Below, piece after piece: positions 23,559 to 32,677 of a stretch of 64,000 nt of DNA. The stretch covers positions 3,267,001 to 3,331,000 of the forward strand of contig NZ_CP010407.1 in the NCBI RefSeq assembly GCF_000830005.1, in the 5' to 3' direction. The first letter of the stretch is position 1, and each line of letters begins with the position of its first letter. The notes under the pieces were generated by a model that made no database searches, had not been told where the DNA came from, and saw only the letters and a program-made list of their open reading frames with translations. Position numbers and translations under genes: made by a program. The DNA comes from Streptomyces vietnamensis. Lineage in GTDB: Bacteria; Actinomycetota; Actinomycetes; Streptomycetales; Streptomycetaceae.

Positions 23559-24791
23559 CTACGGCAGTGAGGACTGCTTGGAGTCCTGCGGCGGGGTCTC
23601 CGCGTCCCCCGAGGCCGCCAGATAGCCGCCCGCGCCGAGCGCGCCGGCGATGACGACCGCCGCGACGGTGAGGGTGATGCGGCGCTTGCGGACCGCCTTG
23701 TGGCGGGCCGAGCCGGGGCGGCGGGCACCGGCGGGGCGCGGGGCGCGGGCGGTGCCGAGGGGGCCGCCGGAGAGCTCGTCGGGGGCCGGGACCCGCATGG
23801 AGGTGTGGGTGTCGCGGTTGGAGTCGGCGGAGGCTCCGGGGACGAGCGGGACGGCGGCGCGGCGCGGCGCGGACTCGCCCGTGCCCGTACCGGTGGCGTA
23901 CGCGTCCTCCTCGTACGCCTCCGGGGCCGGCTCCGCGCCGGGCTCGTCGACGTCAAGCGGCGGGATGCCCTTGAGCAGCGGCAGGACGTCCTTCAGGCGG
24001 GCGGCGAGCTCGGAGGCGCGCAGCCGGGAGGCGGGGGCCTTGGCGAGGCACTGGACGATCAGCTGCCACAGCTCCTCGGGGATGCCGGGCAGCGGGACGA
24101 CGGTCTCGGTGACGTGGCGGCGCAGGACGGCGCCGGGGTGGCCGCCGCCGAACGGGGTGAAGCCGGCGAGCAGCTCGTACAGGACGGTCGCGAGGGCGTA
24201 GATGTCGACGGCGGCGCGCGGCGGGAGGCCCTCGACGATCTCGGGGGCGAGGTAGTCGGGGGTGCCGATGATCCGGGTGGCCTTGGTGCGGCCGGGGGTG
24301 TCGATCAGCTTGGCGACGCCGAAGTCGGTGAGGAGGGCGGGGTGGGCGCCGCCGGGGCCGAGGGGGCCCTCCATGTCGAGCAGGATGTTCTCGGGCTTGA
24401 CGTCCCGGTGGACGACCCCGGCGGCGTGCGCGGCGGCGAGGGCCTCGGCGACGTCCTTGACGATCGCGACGGCGGCCTCGGGCGCGAGGCGCCGCTCCCG
24501 GTCGAGCCGGGTGCGCAGGTCGGTGCCGCGGACGAGGTCCATGACGAGGGCGAGGTCCGTGCCGTCGACGACGAGGTCGCGGACCTTGACCACGCGGGGG
24601 TGGTCGAGGCCGAGGAGCGCGGTCCGCTCCTGCACGAAGCGGCCGACGAGCTCCTGGTCGGACGCCAGGTCCTCGCGCAGCAGTTTGACGGCGACGGGCC
24701 CTTCGGGTCCCTCGCCGAGCCACACCGTTCCGGCGCTGCCCCGCCCGAGGATCTGGTGGGCGGTGTAGCGGCTGCCGATGTTCCGTGCCAA
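23559..24791 (-). CDS. pkaB: Membrane-anchored Ser/Thr protein kinase PkaB
   Basis: Hanks-type kinase, 410 residues. The Gly-rich loop is [10 protein letters not shown], the ATP Lys is in [10 protein letters not shown], the catalytic loop is [11 protein letters not shown] and the metal-binding DFG is in [10 protein letters not shown], all intact. A kinase domain of about 270 residues is followed by a Pro/Ala-rich linker and one transmembrane segment ([23 protein letters not shown]) near the C-terminus, leaving a very short outside tail and therefore no sensor domain. TTG 24789-24791 is chosen because GGGAG lies 5 bases upstream and homology begins [16 protein letters not shown]. It lies downstream of pkaA with a hairpin between and upstream of prfB. 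Length and order match PkaB of S. coelicolor. Confidence 0.88.
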   Translation of the reverse strand: MARNIGSRYTAHQILGRGSAGTVWLGEGPEGPVAVKLLREDLASDQELVGRFVQERTALLGLDHPRVVKVRDLVVDGTDLALVMDLVRGTDLRTRLDRERRLAPEAAVAIVKDVAEALAAAHAAGVVHRDVKPENILLDMEGPLGPGGAHPALLTDFGVAKLIDTPGRTKATRIIGTPDYLAPEIVEGLPPRAAVDIYALATVLYELLAGFTPFGGGHPGAVLRRHVTETVVPLPGIPEELWQLIVQCLAKAPASRLRASELAARLKDVLPLLKGIPPLDVDEPGAEPAPEAYEEDAYATGTGTGESAPRRAAVPLVPGASADSNRDTHTSMRVPAPDELSGGPLGTARAPRPAGARRPGSARHKAVRKRRITLTVAAVVIAGALGAGGYLAASGDAETPPQDSKQSSLP

Positions 24792-24855
24792 GACTGCTCC
24801 CTCAGCGGCTGCGGTTCTCGACAAAGCTACGCGTCCACGGCCGCCGGTCTCGACC

Positions 24856-24879
24856 TCCGAGGGGAAATCACCCCTCGGA
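24856..24879 (-). terminator. Hairpin between pkaA and pkaB
   Basis: TCCGAGGGG - AAATCA - CCCCTCGGA, a perfect 9-bp stem in the 107-base gap, 20 bases after the pkaA stop. It may end part of the pkaA transcripts and lower pkaB and prfB expression. Confidence 0.6.
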
Positions 24880-24898
24880 AGTCGACAAATCGACAGCG

Positions 24899-26641
24899 TT
24901 ACTGCCCCGTACCGCCGGTAGCACCCCCGGAACCGGTGGCCTCGCCGATCGAGGAGATCCAGTCGGTGACCGCCGAGATGCCGTCGCCGATGGCCTGCCA
25001 GTAGCTCTTGCCCTGGGCGACCCAGTCCTGCAGCGGGGTGAGCTCCCAGATGAGCCAGCCGCCGATCACGAACAGGACGATCATGATCAGGCAGCCCTTG
25101 AGGCAGCCGAGACCGGGGATGCGGACCGGGTTCGCGCTGCGCTGGCGCGGCGGGCGCGGCTCGCGCGGCGCCGGGGCCTGGGGCGGCGGCTGCGGCGGCT
25201 GGTACTGCTGCTGGGGCGGAGCCGGGGCGTACTGCTGCGGGGGCGGCGGGGGCGCGTACTGCTGCGGCTGCTGGTACGGCTGGGGCTGCGGCGGCCGCTG
25301 AGGGGCCCGCTGCTGCTGGTACGGCTGCTGCCCGTGCTGCTGGCCGTACGGGCCGGGCCGGGCGTCCTGCGGCGGCTGCTGCGGCCGGCGCTGCGGGCGG
25401 CGGCGCAGCGGGTCCTCGCTCGGGTCCAGGTACTGCACCTGGGTCTGCTCGTTCCGGTCGCGGACCTGCCGCAGCTGGCTCTGCCAGGGGTGCGGGTCCT
25501 CGGACTGACCGGACTGGGGGGGCTGCGGCGGCACGGGGGGCATGACGGCCGTCGGGTCGGCGGCGCCCGCCGGGCCGCTGGTCGGCATGACGCTGGTCGC
25601 GGCGGCGGGGTCGTACTGCGGGGGCATCCCGGCGGCGGCCGCCGCTCCGGCGGCGCCGGTGGGCAGCACCTGGGTCGGGTCGGCGGCGCCCGGGGTCTGC
25701 GCCTCGGGGGTCCCCGGGACCGGCGCGGGCGCCGGGTCGGGGGCGAGGAGCGCCCCGACGCCCTCCGCGGCCTCGATCTGGGCGGGGGTGGCGTGGACGC
25801 CGATGCCGGCGGCGACCGCGCGCAGGCCCCGGGCGAGGTTCACGGCGCTCGGCCGCTGGTCCGGGTTCTTGCTGAGGCAGCGCTCTATGACCGTCCACAG
25901 CGGTCCGGGCACGGTCGAGGGGCGGCGCGGCTCCTCGCTGAGGTGCCGGTGGAGGACCTCCAGGGCGGTGCCGCCCGCGAACGGAGGCCGGCCGGTGACC
26001 AGCTCGTAGAGGAGGATGCCCGCGCCGTAGATGTCGACGGCGGAGGTCTGCGGGCGGCCCTCGGCGGACTCGGGCGCCACGTACGCGGGCGTGCCGACGA
26101 ACTCGTGGGTGCGGGTCAGGCCCGGGGAGTCCGCGAGGCGCGCGATGCCGAAGTCGGTCAGCATCGGGTGCATCTGGCCGCCCTGCTCGGCGAGCAGGAC
26201 GTTGGCCGGCTTGAGGTCGCGGTGGACGACGCCGTCGGCGTGGCTGGCGGCGAGCGCGTCGGCGATCTGGGCCGTGAGGAGGGCGGCGGCGACCGGGGTG
26301 AGCGGGCCGCTCTCCCGGATGTACCGGTGCAGGTCGGGGCCCTCGACGAGGTCCATGACGAGCGCGAGGACGTCGCCCTCGACGACCAGGTCGCGGGTGC
26401 GCACGATGTTCGGGTGGGTGAGCCGGAGCAGCACGGACCGCTCGCGCAGGAAGCGCATCACGATGTCCGCGTCGTTGGCCAGCTCCTCCTTGAGGACCTT
26501 GATCGCGACGGTCTCGCCGGGCTCGCCGGGCACGGCCGCCTCGGCGCCCGCCGTCTCCCGCTGGCGGGCTCGCCAGACGGTGCCCGTGGCGCCGCGGCCG
26601 AGCGGCTCCTCGAGCAGGTACTTGCTGCCGATAGGCCGCAC
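24899..26641 (-). CDS. pkaA: Ser/Thr protein kinase PkaA
   Basis: A 580-residue kinase. Catalytic elements are complete: LGRGATGTVW, VAIKVLKEEL, HRDLKPANVLL, DFGIARL and the activation-loop GTPAYVAPE. A small insertion (ETAGAEAAVPGEPGE) sits in the N-lobe beta-2/3 turn. After the kinase domain (about 1-290) comes a 230-residue linker rich in Pro, Gln and Tyr (PQQYAPPPPP-type units), then a transmembrane helix (CLKGCLIMIVLFVIGGWLIW) and a short external tail. GTG 26639-26641 has GGGAG 8 bases upstream. It heads the pkaA-pkaB-prfB line and is divergent from the FHA/FtsK-like gene across 520 bases, a likely functional pairing because FHA domains read phospho-threonine. Confidence 0.88.
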   Translation of the reverse strand: MRPIGSKYLLEEPLGRGATGTVWRARQRETAGAEAAVPGEPGETVAIKVLKEELANDADIVMRFLRERSVLLRLTHPNIVRTRDLVVEGDVLALVMDLVEGPDLHRYIRESGPLTPVAAALLTAQIADALAASHADGVVHRDLKPANVLLAEQGGQMHPMLTDFGIARLADSPGLTRTHEFVGTPAYVAPESAEGRPQTSAVDIYGAGILLYELVTGRPPFAGGTALEVLHRHLSEEPRRPSTVPGPLWTVIERCLSKNPDQRPSAVNLARGLRAVAAGIGVHATPAQIEAAEGVGALLAPDPAPAPVPGTPEAQTPGAADPTQVLPTGAAGAAAAAGMPPQYDPAAATSVMPTSGPAGAADPTAVMPPVPPQPPQSGQSEDPHPWQSQLRQVRDRNEQTQVQYLDPSEDPLRRRPQRRPQQPPQDARPGPYGQQHGQQPYQQQRAPQRPPQPQPYQQPQQYAPPPPPQQYAPAPPQQQYQPPQPPPQAPAPREPRPPRQRSANPVRIPGLGCLKGCLIMIVLFVIGGWLIWELTPLQDWVAQGKSYWQAIGDGISAVTDWISSIGEATGSGGATGGTGQ

Positions 26642-27161
26642 GTCACGCGCTCCCTGCTGATCGTGGTCCTGGGGTGGTTCCTTGAGGTGTCCCCGGGGTC
26701 CTTGTCCTCTGTTGTGACCCGTCCGGGTGTCCGACCCACTTTAGTGCCGCCGAACGGGTCACAGGCCGGTCGTCCACAGGCCGGTTCCGATGTCGTGTTC
26801 GAGCCCCGCCGGGGGCGGTCCCGGAGGGCCGGAGCCAACGGAACCTGTTCCCCGCTTGTGCCGAACTTGTCCGGAAGAAGACGCTCCACGGAAGGAGACG
26901 GTTGCCACGCATGCTCCGAAGGCATGCCCAACCAGGCTATTTCTCGTCCACGGCCGACCATTCAAGATCACTTATGGCCGACCCGCGGGCGTGTTGTCGG
27001 TGGCAGGTGCGAGGATGCCTGCAGCACGTCGCGACGACGGGGTCGGGAGCCCCCGCGCCGTGCCGACCTGTACCGGGCGACGCGTCCGTGCCGGGTGGGG
27101 GGAGACACAGGGCGGTTCCCCCCTGCCGGGCCGGCTCTCGCAGAAGGGACCGCTGACGGCG
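26642..27161. other. Divergent control region between pkaA and the FHA/FtsK-like gene
   Basis: 520 bases. GTGACCCGT (26714-26722) and ACGGGTCAC (26754-26762) form a perfect 9-bp dyad with a 31-base spacer close to the pkaA start. A plus-strand open frame (26902-27156) follows AAGGAGACGG and a TTG codon, but its sequence looks non-coding and it ends just before the next gene; I do not call it a gene. The plus-strand leader ends with AGAAGGGACC ahead of ATG 27162. Confidence 0.5.
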
Positions 27162-30100
27162 ATGCAGATCCGGCTGACCGTCCTCGCGCCGTACGCCGGC
27201 CACGGCACCGGGCGCGCCTGCGACGTGCTCGTCACGGCCCCCGCCGGGACGGCCCTCGCCGCCGTGGCCTCGAACCTCGCCGCCGCCGTCACCGGCCCCG
27301 ACACCTCCTCCTCGGGCACGACCGTGCTCTACGCGGGCGCGGAGCGGCTCGACGGCCGGCGCTGCGTGCTCGGCGAGCCCCCGCTGGTCGACGGCGCGGT
27401 CCTCTCCCTCCAGGTCCCCGGACCGGACGACCGGGCCGACGGGACGGCCTCCGCCCGGCTGCACGTGGTGGCGGGCCCGGACGCGGGCGGGGTGCACCTG
27501 CTGCACGGCGGAGCGATCAGAATCGGCCGTTCCGTCGACGCCGACGTGCCCCTCGACGACCCGGACGTCTCCCGCTCCCACTGCACGGTGACCGTCGCCG
27601 AGGACGGCCGGGTCACGGTCGCCGACCGCGGCTCGACGAACGGCACGACGCTCGACGGCGTGCCCGTCGGCGACCGCCCGGTCCCGCTCCGCCCGGGCGC
27701 GCTGCTGCGCCTCGGCGAGTCCGCCCTCCGTCTGACGGGCGCCGGCGGTACGGACGCACTGGCGACCGCACCGGACGGCGAGGGCCACCTGCGCGTCGCC
27801 CACGCGACGGACCTGCCGGACCGTACGGGCCCCTCCGACGACAGCACCCACGGCGGGGCGCGCGGCATCGCGTACGGCGAGGTCTACGACGGGGGCCACG
27901 CGCACGCGGGGGACACGCACGACGGACACGGCGGGGCGGAGCCGCACGGCAGGACCCGGCAGACCGACCCGCCCCAGGAGCGGGGAGCCGCACCCGCGCC
28001 TCCCGTCAAGCGCGGGCTCGGCGCCTGGGCCCGGCGCCTGGCGGGCGGCCGCGAGGAGCTTCCGGCCCCCGCCGCGGGCCCCCACGCCTCCACGGACACG
28101 CACGCGGGCACCCGGCCCGGCGCCGACGCCCGGGACGGCGCCCCCGGTCCCGTACCGGTCGCCGACACCTGGCCCGACCCGGCCACCGTCCTTCTCACCG
28201 CCCTCGGCCCCGGCCCCCGCCTCTGGGAGCGGGCCCAGGACCACCCCGAGTCCCTGGTCGTCCGGCTCGGCACGACGGACCGCGCCGAGCTCTCCGGCGT
28301 ACCGGTCACCGTCGGCCTGCGCGAGGCCGGCTCCCTCGGCCTGGCGGGCCCCGGCGACCGGCTCACCGGGCTCGCGCGCTCGGTCGTGGCCCAGCTCGCC
28401 GCCCTGCACTCCCCCTCCGACCTGGAGATCGTGCTCATCAGCGCCGACCGGAACCGGCCCCTGGAGGAGCGGCGCCGCTCCTGGGGCTGGCTCGGCTGGC
28501 TCCCGCACGTCCGCCCGGCCCACGGCCAGGACTGCCGGCTGCTCCTGGCGTACGACCGCGAGCAGGCCCAGGCCCGCACGACCGAGCTGACCCGGCGGCT
28601 CGACGACGGCCCGCTCGGCCCCGGCTGGCCCAGCGCCGACCGCGCGTCCGTCGCCGAGGCAGCGGCCCGCCACGACGGCCCGACGACGGTCGTGATCGTG
28701 GACGGCGACCCGGGCTCCGCGGCCCTGCGCGAGACGGTCGCGCGCCTCGCGGGCGTGGGCGCGGCGGCCGGCATCCACCTCCTGTGCCTGGCCGAGGCCC
28801 CCTCGGCCACCCCGGACTCGCCGGTGGCCGCCACGTACGAGGCCGCGTGCGCCGCGTCCCTCGCCTTCCGCGAGTGCGGGGCCGCCGCGCTCCTCAGCGG
28901 CGACGTGGCGACGGCGCTGCGGCTGCTCCGTACGTCCGGCGGGCGGCTCGCGGGCCACGGCACGGTCGGCGTGGTGGACGCGGTGTCCGTCGCCTGGGCC
29001 GAGCGGTTCGGCCGGGCCCTCGCCCCGCTGCGCCCCGAGACGGCGGCGGCGCCGGGCGCCCGGGCCGCCGCGCTGCCCCCGTCGTCCCGCCTGCTCGACG
29101 AGCTCGGGCTGGCCCGGGCCACCCCCGCCTCCCTGATGGCCCGCTGGGCCTCCGCCGGGGACGGCACGGCGGTCCTGGGCGCGGGCCCGCGCGGCCCCCT
29201 GTCCGTGGACCTCACGGCGGAGGGCCCGCACCTGCTGATCGAGGGCCCGGCGGGCAGCGGGCGCACCGAACTGCTCCGCTCGATCGCCGCCTCCCTCGCG
29301 GCGGGCGGACGCCCGGACCGGCTCGGCCTGCTCCTCGTGGACGGCGCGGGCGGCGAGCGCGGCGAGGGCCTCGCGGTCTGTACGGAGCTGCCGCACGTCA
29401 CCGAGCACCTGGTGGCCTCGGACCCGGTACGGATGCGGGAGTTCGCGCAGGCGCTCGGCGCCGAGCTGAAGCGCAGGGCGGAGCTCCTGGGCGACGGCCA
29501 CTTCGCCGACCGCCGCGGAGCGGCGCGCGCCGCCGACCGGCTGATCGGGCAGCGCGGCCCGAGCGCGGCGGAGTCCGTGCCCCAGGGCGCCCGCGCGACC
29601 GTCCGCGTCCCGGACACCGCCGACCTCACGGACCGCCCGAGCGGCCGCACGCTCCGCACGGGCGACGGCACGATCGGCGCGCTCCCGAGCGGCCGCGGCG
29701 GCCGGGCCCCGTACCCGGGCGCGGAGGACGTGCCGGGCCGCACCAGCGGCCGGGTCCCGTACCCCGGTACGGGAGACCTCGGCGGCCGCCCGAGCGGCCG
29801 CACCCTCCGCACCGGCGACGGAGACCTCACGGACCACCCGAGCGGGCGGGTCCCGCGCACGGGCGCGGACGAGGCGCCGACCCGATCGAACGGGCGCGTG
29901 CCGTACCCGGGCGCGGACGACGTGACCGGCCGGGTCGGCGGGCGCGGGTCGTACCCGGGTGCGGACGACGTCACCGGCCGATCCAGCGGGCGCGTCCCGT
30001 ACCCGAGCGCCGAGGACGCCTCCGGCCACGTGGCCCACCCCGGTGCCGACGATGTGACGGGCCGCAGCAGCGGCCGTGTCCCGCACCCCGAGGCCGGTGA

Positions 30101-31172
30101 TCTCGCCGAGCGCCCGAGCGGACGGGTCCCCCGTTCCGGTGATCTCACGGACCGCCCCAGCGGGCGCGTCCCCCGTGCCGGGGACGGATCGCTCGACGAG
30201 CGGGCCGGCGCGCGGGCGCGGTCCGGCGGGGACGCCTTCCTGGCCGACACGCCCAGCGGGCGGCTGCCGCGGCGGGACGGCGGGGCACTCGACGACCGCC
30301 CGAGCAGCCGAACGCTCCGCACCGGCGACGGCGACTTCTCGGACCACCCCAGTGGCCGAGTCCCGCGCGCGGCGGCGGACGACGTCCCGAGCCGGGCGAG
30401 CGGGCGCATCCCGTACCCGGGCGCGGACGACGTCACCGGCCGGGCCGGCCGCATGCCCCACCCCGGCGCGGACGACGTGACGGGCCGGGCGAGCGGGCGC
30501 GTCCCGTACCCCGGCAGCGACGACGTGACGGGCCGGTCCAGCGGCCGCGTCCCCCACCCCGCCTCCGAGGACGCCGCTGGGCGGATCCCGCGGCCCGCCT
30601 CCGGGGAGCAGGCTTCCGCGCGGGTGGCGGGGGGCGGGCAGCTGCCGCGGCTCGTCGTGCTCGTCGACGACTTCGACGCCCTGGTCTCCCCCGCGCTCGG
30701 CGCCCCCGGCCGGCCGGCCGCCGGGTCCGTCGTACGGGCCCTGGAGGCCGTCGCGCGGCACGGTGAGCGGCTCGGGGTGCACCTCGTCGCGACCTCGGCG
30801 CGCCCGGACCGGACCGCCGACACGGAGCTGGCCCACGGGGCCCGGCTGCGGATCGTGCTGGACGCGCCCCCGGTGGCGCCGGGTCCGGACGTGCCGGCGG
30901 CAGGCCGGGGCCGCCTCGGGCATCCGGACGGCCGGGTCACCCCCTTCCAGGCGGGCCGCGTCACGGGCCGGATCCCCCGGACGGCGACGCTCCGCCCGAC
31001 GGTCGTCCCGCTGGAGTGGGAGCGGATGGGTGATCCGCCCACCCGCCGCCCGGTCCGTGAGCTGGGCAACGGCCCGACGGACCTGGCCCTCCTGGCGAGC
31101 GCGCTCGACCGCGCGGCACGCTCGGTCGAGGCGACGCCCATACCCCCGCTCGCCCCCGCCACGCACGGCTGA
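27162..31172 (+). CDS. Large FHA-domain protein with FtsK/EccC-like ATPase modules and an internal repeat region
   Basis: A 1336-residue protein. An N-terminal ubiquitin-like segment (about 1-90) leads to an FHA domain (about 100-200: IRIGRSVDADVPL, VSRSHCTVTV, DRGSTNGTTLDG), which binds phospho-Thr. Then come a linker and two FtsK/SpoIIIE-like regions, as in EccC of type VII secretion. The nucleotide loop EGPAGSGRTELL (694-705) has Arg701 where Walker A normally has Lys. Between this and the Walker B-like LPRLVVLVDDFDAL (near 1163-1176) lies a repeat of about 330 residues (821-1147, consensus SGRVPYPGADDVTGR). No transmembrane helix is evident. ATG 27162 is chosen because domain homology starts at MQIRLTVLAPYAG; AAGGGA lies 12 bases upstream. 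It is divergent from pkaA. A role in kinase signalling or secretion is inference. Confidence 0.82.
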   Translation: MQIRLTVLAPYAGHGTGRACDVLVTAPAGTALAAVASNLAAAVTGPDTSSSGTTVLYAGAERLDGRRCVLGEPPLVDGAVLSLQVPGPDDRADGTASARLHVVAGPDAGGVHLLHGGAIRIGRSVDADVPLDDPDVSRSHCTVTVAEDGRVTVADRGSTNGTTLDGVPVGDRPVPLRPGALLRLGESALRLTGAGGTDALATAPDGEGHLRVAHATDLPDRTGPSDDSTHGGARGIAYGEVYDGGHAHAGDTHDGHGGAEPHGRTRQTDPPQERGAAPAPPVKRGLGAWARRLAGGREELPAPAAGPHASTDTHAGTRPGADARDGAPGPVPVADTWPDPATVLLTALGPGPRLWERAQDHPESLVVRLGTTDRAELSGVPVTVGLREAGSLGLAGPGDRLTGLARSVVAQLAALHSPSDLEIVLISADRNRPLEERRRSWGWLGWLPHVRPAHGQDCRLLLAYDREQAQARTTELTRRLDDGPLGPGWPSADRASVAEAAARHDGPTTVVIVDGDPGSAALRETVARLAGVGAAAGIHLLCLAEAPSATPDSPVAATYEAACAASLAFRECGAAALLSGDVATALRLLRTSGGRLAGHGTVGVVDAVSVAWAERFGRALAPLRPETAAAPGARAAALPPSSRLLDELGLARATPASLMARWASAGDGTAVLGAGPRGPLSVDLTAEGPHLLIEGPAGSGRTELLRSIAASLAAGGRPDRLGLLLVDGAGGERGEGLAVCTELPHVTEHLVASDPVRMREFAQALGAELKRRAELLGDGHFADRRGAARAADRLIGQRGPSAAESVPQGARATVRVPDTADLTDRPSGRTLRTGDGTIGALPSGRGGRAPYPGAEDVPGRTSGRVPYPGTGDLGGRPSGRTLRTGDGDLTDHPSGRVPRTGADEAPTRSNGRVPYPGADDVTGRVGGRGSYPGADDVTGRSSGRVPYPSAEDASGHVAHPGADDVTGRSSGRVPHPEAGDLAERPSGRVPRSGDLTDRPSGRVPRAGDGSLDERAGARARSGGDAFLADTPSGRLPRRDGGALDDRPSSRTLRTGDGDFSDHPSGRVPRAAADDVPSRASGRIPYPGADDVTGRAGRMPHPGADDVTGRASGRVPYPGSDDVTGRSSGRVPHPASEDAAGRIPRPASGEQASARVAGGGQLPRLVVLVDDFDALVSPALGAPGRPAAGSVVRALEAVARHGERLGVHLVATSARPDRTADTELAHGARLRIVLDAPPVAPGPDVPAAGRGRLGHPDGRVTPFQAGRVTGRIPRTATLRPTVVPLEWERMGDPPTRRPVRELGNGPTDLALLASALDRAARSVEATPIPPLAPATHG
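29622..30603 (+). repeat. Degenerate 45-bp coding repeat inside the ATPase region
   Basis: About 21 imperfect units encode variants of SGRVPYPGADDVTGR, SGRTLRTGDGDLTDHP and SGRVPRTG. The frame is kept throughout. Units recur in blocks (for example PSGRTLRTGDG three times), suggesting growth by unequal recombination. Confidence 0.85.
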
Positions 31173-31178
31173 CGGCAC

Positions 31179-31209
31179 GTCACGAGGGCGTCACGATCGC
31201 CCTCGTGAC
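31179..31209 (+). terminator. Terminator after the FHA/FtsK-like gene
   Basis: Perfect 12-bp stem GTCACGAGGGCG / CGCCCTCGTGAC with a 7-base loop, 7 bases after the stop codon and 85 bases before the ABC transporter operon. Confidence 0.75.
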
Positions 31210-31293
31210 ACGGAAGGCGGTATTGCGGGGCTCCGCGGCCCGGCGTAGACCTGTCGGACGGACAGCGAAGCGCACGGGAGAGACGGGGCAGCG

Positions 31294-32667
31294 ATGCGTA
31301 CAACTCTTCGTCCACACAAGGCCCGCAAGGCCCGCAAGGCACCCAAGGCCTTAGCCACGGCGGCGGCGACGGCAACCGTCCTCGCCCTCACCCTCGCGGG
31401 CTGCGGCGACGGATCCGCGAAGGACCCGCAGCCCGCGCCCGACCGCGAGCTCTCCCTCAAGGGCGAGAAGATCGAGGTCGCCGCCGTGTGGACGGGCCCC
31501 GAGCAGGAGAACTTCACCAAGGTCCTGAAGGAGTTCGAGAAGCGCACCGGCGCGACCGTCACCTTCGTGCCCGCGCAGGACCCGATCGTGAACTTCCTCG
31601 GTACGAAGATCGCCGGCGGTTCCCCGCCCGACGTGGCGATGCTCCCGCAGGTGGGCGCGATCCAGCAGGCCGCCGCCCAGAAGTGGCTGAAGCCGGTCGG
31701 CCCGGAGGCCAAGGCCGCGCTGGCGGCGAACTACTCGCGCGGCTGGCAGGAGCTCGGCGCGGTGGGCGGCACCCAGTACGGGGTCTACTTCAAGGCCGCC
31801 AACAAGTCCCTGGTCTGGTACAACACCGCCGTCTTCGAGAACGCGGGCGCCTCCGAGCCGAAGACGTGGAAGGAGTTCCTCGCCACCGCCGAGACGATCT
31901 CGGCCTCCGGCGTGACCCCGGTGTCGGTCGGCGGCGCGGACGGCTGGACCCTCACCGACTGGTTCGAGAACGTCTACCTGTCCCAGGCCGGCCCGGCCAA
32001 GTACGACCAGCTGGCGAAGCACTCCATCAAGTGGACGGACCCGTCCGTGGCCGCCGCCCTGAAGACCCTCGCCGAGCTCTTCGGGAAGCCGGCGCTGATC
32101 GCGGGCGGGGCGTCCGGCGCGCTGCAGACGGAGTACCCGGCCTCGGTCACGCAGACCTTCACGGGCGGCGACCAGCCCAAGGGGGCGATGGTCTTCGAGG
32201 GCGACTTCGCCGCCGTCAACATCGCCCAGACGAAGGCGGAGATCGGGAAGGACGCGAAGGTCTTCCCCTTCCCGAAGGTCGGCGACGGCGGCACCTCCCC
32301 CGTGGTGACGGCCGGCGACGCGGCCGTGGCCCTGAAGGACACCAAGGGCGCGCAGGCGCTGCTCGCCTTCCTCGCCTCCCCGGACGCGGCGAAGATCTGG
32401 GCGGCCGAGGGCGGGTTCCTCTCCCCCAACAAGAACCTGGACCCGGCGGCGTACCCGAACGACGTCCAGCGCGAGATCGCCAAGGCGCTCATCGGCGCCG
32501 GTGACGACTTCCGCTTCGACATGTCGGACCAGATGCCGCAGTCCTTCGGCGGGACGCCGGGCAAGGGCGAGTGGAAGACGCTCCAGGACTTCCTGAAGAA
32601 CCCGAAGGACATCGCGGGGACGCAGGCGCGCCTGGAGGCGGACGCGGCGAAGGCGTACAAGGGCTGA
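31294..32667 (+). CDS. Sugar ABC transporter substrate-binding lipoprotein
   Basis: Extracellular solute-binding protein family 1, 457 residues. An unusually Lys/Arg-rich N-region (RPHKARKARKAPKA) precedes the hydrophobic signal and the lipobox LAGC with acylated Cys37. The mature part has family features: VWTGPEQENFTKVLKEFEKRTG, SPPDVAMLPQ, the YNTAVFENAG segment and GDFAAV. The substrate is probably an oligosaccharide but cannot be named. ATG 31294 has a GAGAGACGGGG leader. It is first in a three-gene operon with two permeases; no ATPase is present, so the shared ATPase MsiK (elsewhere in Streptomyces genomes) is the likely energiser. Confidence 0.9.
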   Translation: MRTTLRPHKARKARKAPKALATAAATATVLALTLAGCGDGSAKDPQPAPDRELSLKGEKIEVAAVWTGPEQENFTKVLKEFEKRTGATVTFVPAQDPIVNFLGTKIAGGSPPDVAMLPQVGAIQQAAAQKWLKPVGPEAKAALAANYSRGWQELGAVGGTQYGVYFKAANKSLVWYNTAVFENAGASEPKTWKEFLATAETISASGVTPVSVGGADGWTLTDWFENVYLSQAGPAKYDQLAKHSIKWTDPSVAAALKTLAELFGKPALIAGGASGALQTEYPASVTQTFTGGDQPKGAMVFEGDFAAVNIAQTKAEIGKDAKVFPFPKVGDGGTSPVVTAGDAAVALKDTKGAQALLAFLASPDAAKIWAAEGGFLSPNKNLDPAAYPNDVQREIAKALIGAGDDFRFDMSDQMPQSFGGTPGKGEWKTLQDFLKNPKDIAGTQARLEADAAKAYKG

Positions 32668-32677
32668 GGGGCCGGCC

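Noticed and set aside
26902..27156. An 84-codon plus-strand frame after an AAGGAG-like site upstream of the FHA gene
   Set aside because: TTG start, Cys/Arg/Pro-rich composition with no recognisable pattern, and position in a promoter region make coding unlikely; noted within the intergenic entry.
24785..30100. A 1771-codon plus-strand open frame
   Set aside because: It runs antisense to the two kinases and then out of phase through the FHA gene; no recognisable domain.
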